Shown here: positions 35,348 through 46,558 of the stretch, piece by piece
Layout: the number at the start of each line of letters is the position of its first letter
Position numbering within the stretch: the first letter of the stretch is position 1
Origin: Septoria linicola
Taxonomy: Eukaryota; Ascomycota; Dothideomycetes; Mycosphaerellales; Mycosphaerellaceae
Direction of reading: 5' to 3'
DNA: 64,000 nt
NCBI GenBank assembly: GCA_024114885.1
Contig: CP099428.1
Location: 1,364,001 to 1,428,000, forward strand
Notes under the pieces: generated by a model
Told to the model about the DNA's origin: nothing
Seen by the model: the letters and a program-made list of their open reading frames with translations, nothing else
Databases searched by the model: none
Translations under genes and position numbers: made by a program

Positions 35348-36880
35348 TCACCATGCCCGCCTCTGGACAAGAGCTCGAACACCCTTGCTTTGGAGATCAC
35401 CATGCGCCATTTGGAAGTCATGCCTATACTCCACGTCCTTCAGCCCAGTCTCGAAGAGCTCCATGTCGAAGCGTGCTACTGCCGCGATTGCGAACTTCAT
35501 CTCAGCCTCAGCCAAATGAATACCCAGACATGATCGCGGACTCTTGGCTCCGAACGTCATATGATATCTACTGCGAAGCTCCTTTGCATTCGGTCCCAGC
35601 CAGCGCTCCGGTCTGAACGTAAACGGCTCGGGGAAGATTTCCTCGTTGCTGTGCACGCAGTACGTCGAAGTGGCGACGTTGGTGCCAGGCGGTATAACAT
35701 ATCTTCCGTAGACTATCGCATCGTCTGGAGCAATGCGAAAGATTCTCCTGGCTAAGCCGAACATGAGCCTTGTGCCCTCCAGGAATACTGCATTGAGGTA
35801 AGGTAGATCACTCAGTTGCTCCATGCTAGGATTCGGACCTAGAGGCCGAAGTTCTTCACGCAGCTTCTGCATACATGCTGGATCGTGCATGAGGTAGAAG
35901 TGCGTAATATGGATCGCCCGAGCTGGGGAGTCACTCGCGGCAACGACGAGGAAGTTACCTTCGCGGCTCAGCCGAAGCGGCTCCTTCTCGATGTCCGGCA
36001 AGGCCTCGTCATCACGAATCGTATAGAAAATGCTTCTGTGCTGAGAAGAATTCTGGATCTCTTCCTTCGTCGTCGTCTTGTCGTTGACTACTGATTGCAC
36101 AGTTTGCGACACGCGAGCAGCCACGCGCTTCAGGTCCATGACGCCTGGAGGAATCATTTTCTCGCCAATCCCTGCGGGAAGGTACGCTGCCAGTGCATTG
36201 ATCCAGCCAAAGTGCCTGGTAAAGTTGACTTGCAGTAGTAAATCCTGCGAGTTCGCACGCAATTGAGCAGCTTCACTCAAATCGTCTCTGAGTACTGTGG
36301 AGTCAAAAGCGAATGCATATTCTTGTATGAGGTCCCAACAATAGGCGAAGTACAGGTCAGACAGGTTGAGTGGCTTGCCATCGTGTCTCTTCATTCTGTT
36401 TCCAACGACCTCAACAAGTTTGTCCCTCTTTCTCACCAGCAGAGGCTCCAGCTCTCGAACAGCCTTGGGGCTGAAGAAGCTAGTCATAGCCTGTCTTCTG
36501 ACTTTATGCAGGTCCCAATCATCAGTGCCAGCAACCGATCCAGCTATATCCAAGCTTGGCTCGGGAGGCTTGTTTCGCTTTCGAGCATTGTATATCTCGC
36601 CCAGGAAGTTGGGATCTCCAATATGGACTTCTTCTGGATTTACGCGGATAATTGGGCCAAATTTCTTGTGAAGCTCTTGTAGCTTGAAGTTGTACTGACC
36701 TCGTAAGATAACATCGTAGTAGACTTCATACCACCATGTCAATGCGGCGAGTCGTGGGCCGGGAATGTGGCGGAGTGGGTGGAGATAGAGTCTGTAGAGG
36801 CCTCCAAGGCATACGTATGCTAGCAGGGCTATCGCACTAAGCTGGACTACATGTGTGCTGTCCAGCAGGCTGAGATCCAT
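35348..36880 (-). CDS. Cytochrome P450, trichodiene oxygenase-like, odd heme loop
   Basis: Intronless, 510 aa from ATG 36,878-36,880; the upstream extension starts with GTG. An N-terminal membrane anchor is followed by L-H-P-L-R-H-I-P-G-P-R-L-A, as in CYP58-type (trichodiene oxygenase-like) enzymes. E-G-T-R gives the E-x-x-R pair, and F-R-P-E-R-W is present. Two motifs are unusual. The I-helix reads A-A-S-D-S-P, with Pro where Thr/Ser normally follows. The heme loop reads F-G-A-K-S-P-R-S-C-L-G (Cys about 451), which lacks the usual Gly four residues before Cys and has one extra residue. It lies directly downstream of the PKS on the same strand, so it is probably co-regulated with it as a tailoring oxygenase. 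Confidence 0.8.
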   Translation of the reverse strand: MDLSLLDSTHVVQLSAIALLAYVCLGGLYRLYLHPLRHIPGPRLAALTWWYEVYYDVILRGQYNFKLQELHKKFGPIIRVNPEEVHIGDPNFLGEIYNARKRNKPPEPSLDIAGSVAGTDDWDLHKVRRQAMTSFFSPKAVRELEPLLVRKRDKLVEVVGNRMKRHDGKPLNLSDLYFAYCWDLIQEYAFAFDSTVLRDDLSEAAQLRANSQDLLLQVNFTRHFGWINALAAYLPAGIGEKMIPPGVMDLKRVAARVSQTVQSVVNDKTTTKEEIQNSSQHRSIFYTIRDDEALPDIEKEPLRLSREGNFLVVAASDSPARAIHITHFYLMHDPACMQKLREELRPLGPNPSMEQLSDLPYLNAVFLEGTRLMFGLARRIFRIAPDDAIVYGRYVIPPGTNVATSTYCVHSNEEIFPEPFTFRPERWLGPNAKELRSRYHMTFGAKSPRSCLGIHLAEAEMKFAIAAVARFDMELFETGLKDVEYRHDFQMAHGDLQSKGVRALVQRRAW

Positions 36881-37357
36881 GGTTGCGGACGCTCGCTCGC
36901 GAGGAGTGAGCACACTTCTGTTATTAGTATCTAAATTCTGGCATAAACGAGTCTCCGAGAGTTCAGTGGTCAGGCAGATGTTGATGGCGCATCATTGGTA
37001 GCGGCTCGCAGCCACTGTCGACGAGCAGTGGAGTGAGACTGCTGCCAAGGAGACACAGGCGATACTCGCCTGCCCATTGCAGCAGCTACCATCACCTCGT
37101 CATGATCTGCAAGGTATAGCTTTTAGACTTCGACGGGTCTCACTATTTTGACACTGCTTTTGCCGGTTATGCCGTGATCGTCGCTCGCCTGCTCGCGTGG
37201 CTCGCGAACAACACGAAGATCACTATGGGAAGGACATCAGCATGGTATAGGTTTCGCAAGCGATACTGCTGGCTGGGTAACTGCGCAATCAAATGCACTC
37301 ATCTATCTGGTATGACTGTATCTCTCGCTTGAACGCAGCAATGATAGAGGCCTCAGA
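36881..37357. promoter_or_regulatory. Promoter region of P450 2 / 3' region of PKS
   Basis: A 477-base gap between tandem minus-strand genes. It must hold the PKS terminator and the P450 promoter. No clear motif was identified. Confidence 0.4.
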
Positions 37358-40300
37358 TCAGCCTACTTCTAAGTTCTTACACGCTTCACGTATTGCAGAT
37401 GCTGTACCTTCGATGTTGTCTGCTTCGAATGGTGTAAAATGATCGCCCGGTATATCGAGCACATCAATGGGGTGTCTCATCAAATCTTGCCACGCACCTG
37501 TACACACACTTTTATCACTCCTATCGTGAAGCCACTCATTTTCAGGGAGATCTTTGACACCTAGATCAAGACCCTCGACAGATCTGAGTAGGGTGATTCG
37601 TGGCATCGGAACTTCTCTAGAAGGGCGATATTTGCCCAGCAATGCAGCACGACGAAGATTGTTTCTGATCGTCAACGCCGCGATAGCAGCTTCAAAGTCG
37701 GCGACTTCGCGAGATCGAGGTCTTGAAGCCTTGAGTGTGGCAGCCATCGCCACTTCTATCGTCTCCTGAGCGATCGGCTGATGATTCATGGGCGGTGGCG
37801 GATCGATCAAGACGACACCCAATACTTGAATTCCGCCTAATGACAGTATTCGACGAGCTGCCTCGAATGCGATGATGCCGCCAAAGGACCAGCCTGCAAG
37901 TATGATGCCGGCATATTGTGCGTCTACGCTGTGCTCGCTGACCATTTTGGAGTAGTTCTCAGCGACGTCTTCGATGCATTTCCAGTCGTCGTTGCGGTCT
38001 ACGAGAAGTCTACCGTCCTGGATCGTGTAAACATCTCGACCCAAGGAGCTGAGGCGGTTATAGTGTAGGCAAATACCAGCTCCGGGATGGATGAGGTAGA
38101 TTGGAGAGGCTAATGAGGGCTCATCGCCACGCTGAATCTGTTGAGGACCGTGAATCGAGCCCAATCTGCGCTGGAGAAGCTCGATCATGCTTGTTGACAG
38201 GTTGTCCTCCGGGGATGTTTTGCTGTTCGTATCAGAGAGTGGCAAAGGTTCGCTCGTCTTTCGTGGTTTTTCTGGTCCTGCCACATCAGCTGCGTGCAAT
38301 AAGAGGCTCATCACTTCACCCACCAGCTAGACTCTCAGGCTTCGAGCTATTCCGAGAGCGCGGACTGCTCTTGCGCTGAGTAGCTACTGGTGTAGCACCA
38401 CGAGAGGCACTTTTACTGACGAGAGTCTCCATGTCGCCTACAGTCTTGCACGCGGAAAGCTCTGCAACACTTGGCTTCTGGCCCATGGCCTCTTCAAGCT
38501 TTCGATCGAGTTCGAACATCATGATAGAGTCTACTCCCATTGCGGCTAAAGTGGTTCGAGGAGTGATCTTGTCCGGCTCCAGTCCTGTAGCATCTGAAAG
38601 TATGGTTATGACAGTGTCCTGACTAGTTACAGTACTGCGAGACGTGCCAGGGCTGCTTGTGCCTGGTGTGGAAGATGTTCGCCTGGACGTTGCTGCTTCA
38701 GGCTCTTGAGCAACTGGCTGCTCGGAACGCCTCACTGGACTGTGAGACGCTGATACAGGCTTGCTGTTGATTTGGGATGGTGGACGAGACGCGAAGTCGA
38801 AAGCCTGTTGGAGCTTCGCCAGCTTTGTCTTCCTAAACTCCATGCCCTTGATCACAGCAATGATGCCTTCGTCATCGACGGCATGCGCCTCCGCCAAGAT
38901 GCAGTCCGCGTCCTCGGGATTGACAAAATTGCTGCAGTGCACATCAAATGCTTGACCAGGTCGGAACTCCTTCCGCAAAACCATTGTCGAATGAACATGG
39001 TGACAGATGCACACCGTCTCGTTGTCCACATTGAGGTTTGCAGCGAAGCCAGCGACATGCAGCATCGTGTCGAGCAGGATTGGCTGGCCTGCGTAGCGGT
39101 GTTCCGACGCAGGCAGTGTACAAGCTGCGAATATCTCTTCCAATCGATCATCCATATAGATCTTCTTCACAGCTTGATACGTTGAGCTGTATTCGACGAC
39201 TCTGCTGAAGATCTTGTCATACATGATCGTGGTCGAGAAAGTCTGATGGTCGCCATTCTGGAACATGGTCTTTCTACGTGAAAGTGCTTGCTCTGTAGCA
39301 CGCAACTTGGATCCGGCCTTGGAGTGCGGCTGTTCTTTGATCGTGCCAAAACAATGAATCTTGGCATCAGAGGCTGGAGTGGCGAAGCTCGATACTTCGA
39401 AGCTGGTGTCCGACTTGTCTTGGTCTTGTCGGCGAAGAGTGATTCTGACAACGTCGTTGGCACCCTCCACGTACAGTAGTGGTCTCAAGAATCGTATCGC
39501 GGAGATCTTGAACGCAGTCTGTTCAGCCTTGTCTTCACCTGTGTATAAAGTAATTGCAGCAAGCGCCATTTCTGTATAGATGGAGGCTGGACACAAGGCA
39601 GCTCCACACACAATGTGGCCTTTAATCATGCTTGAGAGCTCATGAATGGGCGTCTCAAAAACTGCCTCTGCTTCATCATCGGTTTCGATTCTGCTCTTGA
39701 GCAGCGTGAACAGTGTGGTTTTGGACTCGGCTATCTCATCGCCCGCTTGGGCGGATTCGCGTTTAAGTGGGATCAGATAAAGCTTCTTGTCCATTGGAGA
39801 TTCCGGTAGATCGACTAATCTGGGACGGCATGGTAGCTTCTCGTACAGCTCACGCCAAGCGATGGTCCCGTCATGATCTTGGTACAGACTGGAGAAGAGC
39901 TCTGCAATGGTCTGATCGGCGGGCTTGTTCTTCCTTAGCGTGGCTGACCTTTCCCCTGCGCCATGTTGTGCGATCTGGGAAGGGTCAGCAAAAAGCTCAT
40001 GCGAGTGAAACACGTCGACTTACCATAGGCAAAAGCATAGGATGTGGTCCAATCTCTATCCACCTCGCGTGCGTTAGGTCCTCGTCTTGCTCGTAAGCAT
40101 CAATAATGCTAGAATTAAAAGCCACTGGTCCTTTGCAATGATGGGCGACATAGTCCCGGTGAAAGATGCCCTCCTCACCCACTTCGATCACTCTGCCGAG
40201 AACGTTGCTAGCGGTAGATATCTTAGGCGCAGAGAAGGACAGATTGTCTGCAGCTAGTGCCAATGGTTTCAACACAGGATCCAGAGCTGCAGTATGATAA

Positions 40301-43300
40301 CCAACCGGCACATCGAGTCGTGTGGCCTTGTAGTCCTTATCTTCCGAGATGTAGTTCTCGAGTCGTTCCAGTTCCGCGATACTGCCTCCAATCACACAGT
40401 CTCCTGGGGAGTTCTCGCATGATATTGTCAGGCTTCCGAATTGCTCGAGTGAGAGTATTTCTTGCCGTGCTTGTGTGGCTGCCATGTTGATTGCCAGCAT
40501 GGAGCTCTCGAACAAATCGCATTTCTCCACAATCAATCTGGCTCTCTCCGCCACAAGCCACAAACCACTTTCGATATCGAGCACACCCGCAGTCACGAGT
40601 GCAGCAAGTTCGCCCAGACTATGCCCGGCAACCAGTGTTGGCTTGACTCCTAGTTGTACCAAGGCTCCCGCAAGTGCCACCTCAAGCACAAAGACGCCGC
40701 ACTGGAGAGACTGAATGTTTTCAGAATTCTTGGTGTCGAAGCCTTCCGTGCTATCAGCTTGAATCACGTTCAAACAGCCAGGGTACCCCCATCCGACCAA
40801 CAGCTGGTCACATTGTAGGACGATGCTCTTGAACACCGGCAGAAGATCCAGCAGTCCTTTACCCATGCCAGCATACTGTGACCCTTGGCCACTAAACAGG
40901 AACACAATTGGACGGGGGGAATCCGGCACAGTCGAATCCTTGGCCTTCTCCAGCGCTGCAGCCAATCCAGCGATAGATTTGGCCGTCACTGAGAGTCGAT
41001 GATCGCCGAGGCTACGACGGGCAGTGCTCGTGTAACAGATGTCGGAGAGTCGGATATCTGGTACCTGATCTTTGAGGAAAAGCACCAAGCTTTCGCGAGC
41101 TTGCTCCAGAAGCTCTGCACTCATAGCTGAGCAACCAAATACCATCGTTTCTGGCTCTTGCTGGGTGTTATCGAGGGACCTGTCGTCTATGTGCTCTTGT
41201 AAGAGCAGAGCTCCATTGGAACCGGCTGCCTGTCATGCCAGCAGTGATTAGTTACGTGATGCAAGATTTATCACCGAGGATCTCACTTACACCAAAATTG
41301 TTCAATAACGCAATCCTTTTCTTGCTGTTGATGGTCTTCCAGTCCACAGCATTGATACTGATACATGTTCCATCTACTCCAAGCTCATCGATTGCAGGAT
41401 TGAGGTTTCGCAGCAAGGCTTGAGGCGGAATCCGCTGATGTCGCAACATCAGAAGGAGCTTTGCGAGTGCCGCGCCACCAGAGGCTGCTTCCAAGTGACC
41501 AATGTTACTCTTCAACGAGGTCACGTGTAGCTTGTTGTCAGATGGCCGTTGCTGCGCAAATACCCCTCGTATACTTCTGAGCTCGTTTGGATCACCTGCC
41601 TGAGTACCAGTTCCGTGAGCTTCCACAACTGTAACATCGTGTGGAGCTACGTCTGAGTTTTTGAGCAGACTGTCAAACAATCGCTCCTGAGTTGGAGCAT
41701 GCGGATGTGTGATGGATGATGTCGATCCAGACTGGTTCACAGCAATACCCTTTATTACTCCGAGCACCCGGTCGTTTTCGGCGAGTGCGTCGGAAAGCCG
41801 CTTGAGCACAAACGATGCGCACCCCTCACTTCGACAATAACCGTCCGCAGACTCATCGAAAGCCTTGCACTGGCCGCTCGGGCTAAGAAAGTGAGCTTTG
41901 TCAAGACCGAGGTACATGTCTGGGCTGGTGATGACATTGACGCCACCAGCGATAGCTGCACGACAGTCACCAGCTGCTATCGCGCGGGCTGCCTGATATA
42001 GCGCGGTGAGAGAGCTTGAGCAAGCAGTATCAACTGTTATCGAGGGGCCGGACCACTTGAAAGCGTATGATACTCGTCCCGATATAAAGGCCCGCAACGT
42101 CCCTGGTGAGTAGTATACGTCGATGTTGTCCTTCAAATTATCCACGTAGTCCAGGGTGGCGCTGCCGACGAAACAGCCAAATGTCTCCCGAGAGAAGGAA
42201 GGTGTTGAGTCTGGCACGTAACCTGCGTGCTCCAGCGCTCGATAGACAGTCTGCAGCATGAGTCGCTGCTGAGGATCTATCGACGATGCCTCTCGAGGGC
42301 TGATCCCGAAGAGTGCAGCGTCGAAGGAGAACGGATCATCGACAAAGTTGCCATACTTGGTTGCCATAGACCTGCTCGAGTTCAAAGGCTTACTATCACC
42401 TCCCGTATAGTAGTCCTCAATGTGAAACCGATCTTTCGGGATCTGTCGACCTGTCAGTATATAGAGATCCAACGACTGTAGCAATCGACCTGCCTCAGAA
42501 CAGCTATTGACACCTTCCATCAAGTTACGCCACAGTGCATCGAGATTTGGCGCATCGGGTAGGTCTATGCCAACACCTACAATGGCAATGTCGTCGTTGT
42601 CTGTGTTGTCGGAGTCGCGCCACTGTGAGACATCTCGAACATCGATATCACAGTCAGCGTATTGGTGGCCTGTCAGCGCGCCATATCCGGGTCCGAAATT
42701 CCAGATAGCATTTGCAGAGTCGTTATGTTCGTTCACAATCTCTCGTGCACATGATAAAGCCGCATCTTGGACGGCCATCCAGTTTGTCGGAGTGGCAAGT
42801 ATCATCTCTAATATCCTAGCAAGGAGATCTCCATTTTCGTGACTTCTGTCACAGGTGATCAATGAGCCATCAATTGTGCTCAGCAAGGGCACGTTGAGGT
42901 CTCTCAACATCGGAAAGCTTGTTTCTTGAGCTTCGAAAATTTTGAGGAGATGAGCGACCTCTGCCGGACCGTGTTCGGGACTATGATATAGTGATCGGAG
43001 ATGGGTAGGCCGTATGCTACACCTGGTAGGCAGTGCTGATTCCACGAAACGACGCAAACTTTTTCCACTCCCGGACAACGTCACACACGAAGCAGAGTTG
43101 ACTGCACTAACAAACACGTGGGATCGTGCTTCCTACAGAAGCTCAGTAACGTTCCCGCACTCACGCGTACACTGTCAACATACCTTCGATTCATAGTTTG
43201 AGATAATGCTGGACATCTCTCGTTCGCCGATATTCGTGACCAACAGGCTCCATGGTAGATCGGACGGCACTGTCGTGACCTTTTGCCGCATGCGCCAACT

Positions 43301-43762
43301 GCTCAAGCCAATGAGTACAGCTGCTCGAAAGCATTGCTTGGCGCGAGCAAGGAACTGCAGGGAGTCTGTAGAAGTGGCCACAGCTACAGCAGTGAGAAGC
43401 CCTGTACAGAAAGCGCCCACTGCCACGTTTCGTGATCCAGAGTCTCTGGTGTGCTGCTCGAGTGCCAGATAGCGGAGCGCTTGCACGATGACGATGCTTG
43501 CATTCTGGACGATGGGATTGCCATGATAACGGTGGCAAGGCTCGACAAGATCTCGTGTGGTTTTGAAGTCGTCCAGATTGATCTTGGGATCGCAGGTAGT
43601 GTCCTTTGAGGCTCGATTCACCTCTTCGATAAAGACTTTGTGACATCCTTCGATCAGCACTTTGCCATGTGGCGAGCGACAGTCTCGCAAAGCCTGATCT
43701 CTCGTAGCTTTACTGAAGAGCACATCGGAGCCAAGGCCCGCAAAGATTGATATCTTGCCCAT
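37358..43762 (-). CDS. Non-reducing polyketide synthase (SAT-KS-MAT-PT-ACP-TE)
   Basis: Five exons: 43,184-43,762, 41,291-43,132, 40,024-41,229, about 38,324-39,974, and 37,358-38,289. Introns are 51, 61, 49 and an unusually short 34 or 43 nt. The product is about 2,069 aa. Domains: SAT with Cys about 119 (A-F-C-T-G-L-L); KS with V-D-T-A-C-S-S-S (Cys about 564), H-G-T-G-T and S-N-I-G-H; MAT with G-Q-G-S-Q and G-H-S-L-G-E (Ser about 1011); product template with His about 1329 and Asp about 1511; one ACP (M-G-V-D-S-I, Ser about 1692); TE with G-W-S-F-G-G (Ser about 1894) and a late G-D-H-F. It has no reducing or methyltransferase domain. It should build an aromatic polyketide from an acyl starter and malonyl-CoA. 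The start at M-G-K-I-S-I-F-A-G-L-G was chosen because upstream frames lack SAT features. Product unknown. Confidence 0.9.
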
Positions 43763-44417
43763 AGCTTTTCGGTCAACTACATCGTTTGGCGTGTAGTGCG
43801 AGTTTACGGTATGCTGCAGGTCGTAAAGTTGACGGCAGATTCGATCTGTTCTGTGTTTTCGATGTTCACCACGGGCGCAACTTTCATGCGGCAGAGATAC
43901 TTTCAGAGACGTGTGATGGCCATCGAAAGTGGTCGCTGCGAAGAGTAACAATGCTCACGATCAAAGCATGGCAGACTCGACCATTTTCATTCGGGATTTA
44001 CCTGTCGCTTCGTTAAGCTTTTGCCGGCTTCGTCGTAAGACTAGTCTATGTCGATCTTCCAGTTCGCACCTTGGCTGATCGACACCTACGGCACGCCGAG
44101 GTCGACATCATTCGTGATTGTGTACACCAATACTTGTACAAGCCGCCAAACGAGAGTTGACACTAGATCCGGAGACGACTTTCAAGTTCGTCTTAAAGAT
44201 ATTGAGCTGTAACTCAAATGCAGCTACATCTGTAAAATCACAAGGCTCAAGCTTGCAAGACATCCATGCAGCAAGCAATCTGCTGCAGATATCTCCAAAG
44301 CGTACCGATCTACAACGTGGTACTTCAGCAAGGTTGTTCGAGACTCTACCTCCTGATCCTGTGGTCGAAGTCTATACGGTACTGAGTCCGAAGCCACTTT
44401 TCAGCCGATCGAACATC
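43763..44417. promoter_or_regulatory. Divergent promoter between PKS and O-methyltransferase
   Basis: The 655 bases between the two divergent ATGs suggest shared control of the cluster's core pair. I saw no clear palindromic zinc-cluster site (no TCG-N5-CGA), and no cluster regulator gene is present in the window. Confidence 0.45.
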
Positions 44418-45675
44418 ATGGCTCTAGACAGCCAGCAAGCAGATGAGTTGCGACGTCTGGCAGCTGAGGTCAATGATGCGGTCGAAGCGCGCGTACGAGG
44501 CGAGGCTGGTGCTGTGGAAAGACTTCGGCGTACCACGCAAAGTGTGCAAATGTGTGGCATGGGATCTTTCGAGTATTGGGGCAACCAATTGTGGCAACCG
44601 TTGAAGAGTATATGCTTGATCATGGCGCAGGAGATTGGAGTCCTGCCTCGCCTGAACGCCCAGGCTGGATCTGCGACTGCTGCTGATATCGCGCGAGAGC
44701 TTCGTTCAGACGAGCTTCTAATATGTGAGCAGCATCAGAAGCCATCATGCTGAACCCCCAACCGTGCTGATTGTGATTGTAGCTCGTCTCATGCGTGTCT
44801 TGACATCAGTGGGCATCGGCGAAGAGACATCGCCAAACACATACCTATCGAATGAGATCAGCCAGATTGCAGGGAGTGAAGGTGGCCAGGCTGGCATTAA
44901 GTACCTTAATGAATTGCTGTTTTCTGTTGCAGCACGCATCGTTCCATACATGCGAGAACATGGCTTCAAGCAATTCCCCAAGCGACCGGAAGAAATGGAC
45001 CCCACTCAATATACCTTTGGTGGCCGGATGATGTGGGATTATCTGAAGGATACGCCGGAGATGAAGAACTCGTTCGATACACTGATGAAAGAGAATCGTC
45101 GAGGCAACAAACCATGGTTCACCATTTTTCCATTTGCAGAGCAAGTCGGAAACAACTGCAAAAGCCCAGATGAGGTCCTACTGGTCGACGTTGGCGGCAA
45201 TCGTGGTGCTGATATCCTGGAACTCCACAAAACGCATCCTGATCTAAATGGTCGACTGATTCTGCAAGATCTTCCTGAGACCATTGCCAAAGTCGACCGC
45301 TCTACTATGCATGGCATAGAACTGCAGGCGTACGACTTCTTCACACCACAGACCGTAAAGGGTGCCAGAGCGTACTTCTGGCGCTGGATCCTTCATGACT
45401 GGGATGATTCTTCGATCCGCAGCTTCCTTGGCAACACAGTTCAGGCCATGAGTCGCGATAGCAGGCTCCTGATAGAGGAATTCGTTCTTCCTGATACGGG
45501 AGCTGATGTCAAGACCAGTCACCTGGACATCATGATGATGCTCTATCACTCAGGCATGGAACGCACTCTGACCCAATGGCAGATGTTGCTGAAAAGTTGT
45601 GGTGTCGACATTGTCAAGATCTGGACCCGACCAGATACCGACTCCAGTGTGCTCGAGTGCAAACTTTCCAGCTGA
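44418..45675 (+). CDS. SAM-dependent O-methyltransferase
   Basis: Exons 44,418-44,724 and 44,783-45,675 (58-nt intron) give 399 aa. It is a family-2 (COMT-like) O-methyltransferase with an N-terminal dimerisation/winged-helix region and the SAM-binding motif D-V-G-G-N-R-G at residues 236-242. The substrate-binding F-W-R-W-I-L-H-D-W-D-D segment follows, in which His is the catalytic base. S-R-L-L-I-E-E-F-V-L-P comes after it. It methylates a phenolic hydroxyl, presumably on the PKS product, as do similar enzymes in aflatoxin-like pathways. It is divergent from the PKS and 883 bases upstream of the efflux pump on the same strand. Confidence 0.85.
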
Positions 45676-46558
45676 GCCAATAAAGAACATCACTCACGAT
45701 CGCGGGTGCTGTGCATAGTTCGAGGAAGCTTGCAGCGATCTAGGGTGTATCTGAGGCTGGTTTCAGTGTTGTATGGAGTTTTGCATCTGCGCTGGATAGA
45801 AAACATCCGCGATCTCGATCTGAGCGCGGTCTCCGATATTTCAAAGTGGTGAAGGATCAGATACTGCCTCTACGAATGTGCAATGACGACGCAATGGAAA
45901 TCAGGATCGTGTCTGATGATATCGTTGCATATTGCAACCAGCTGTTCACTCTCTAAGTTAACTAGCAGAATCAATGTCTTAGTCATCAACATCCGAGAAT
46001 CCTTCCGAGATTTGATCGCAACTTTGTTTCAACTGCGCCAGTGTCCTCTCATCTACTTTGGGTCTCATCTTTTCATGCCTGAGCTATGTATCTGCCAACA
46101 TGTAGTCCGATCTGCACGGGCAATGCTCACCTTGGAATGTCCGTGAGAACGAAACATGATCTCCGAGTTTCGGCAAGACTGCAAAACGTGATCGAAGAGA
46201 TCAGCGCTGTGCGCCCGCACGAGCAGCATTGGCAACGTTGAACCCCTCTACGTACAACCGCATGTACCGTGTGCTAGAAGTGGTACCTCACGCCGGGAGC
46301 CCAACTTGCCGGGGCTATGACTGCGGCTGGCAAAATCTCAGGCATGTGCAACACGCCACGATCTTGGACAGCTGTTCTCGTACAGTTGCTGAACGTGACA
46401 GCGGAAGTTGACTTGTGAGGCAGCCTTGGCTCCAGCACGTAAGGGTGTAGCAGCGAATGTGGACATCACATTGTGCTACAGGCCTATGCGCCATCGTTCA
46501 CTGAATGTCGTCTCCTACTAGACAGAGCCCTCTCTTGACCAGAGTCGATTAAGGAGAT
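45676..46558. other. Intergenic, promoter side of efflux pump
   Basis: No supported gene. The right part contains the pump promoter. Short frames of 60-90 codons look random. Confidence 0.5.
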
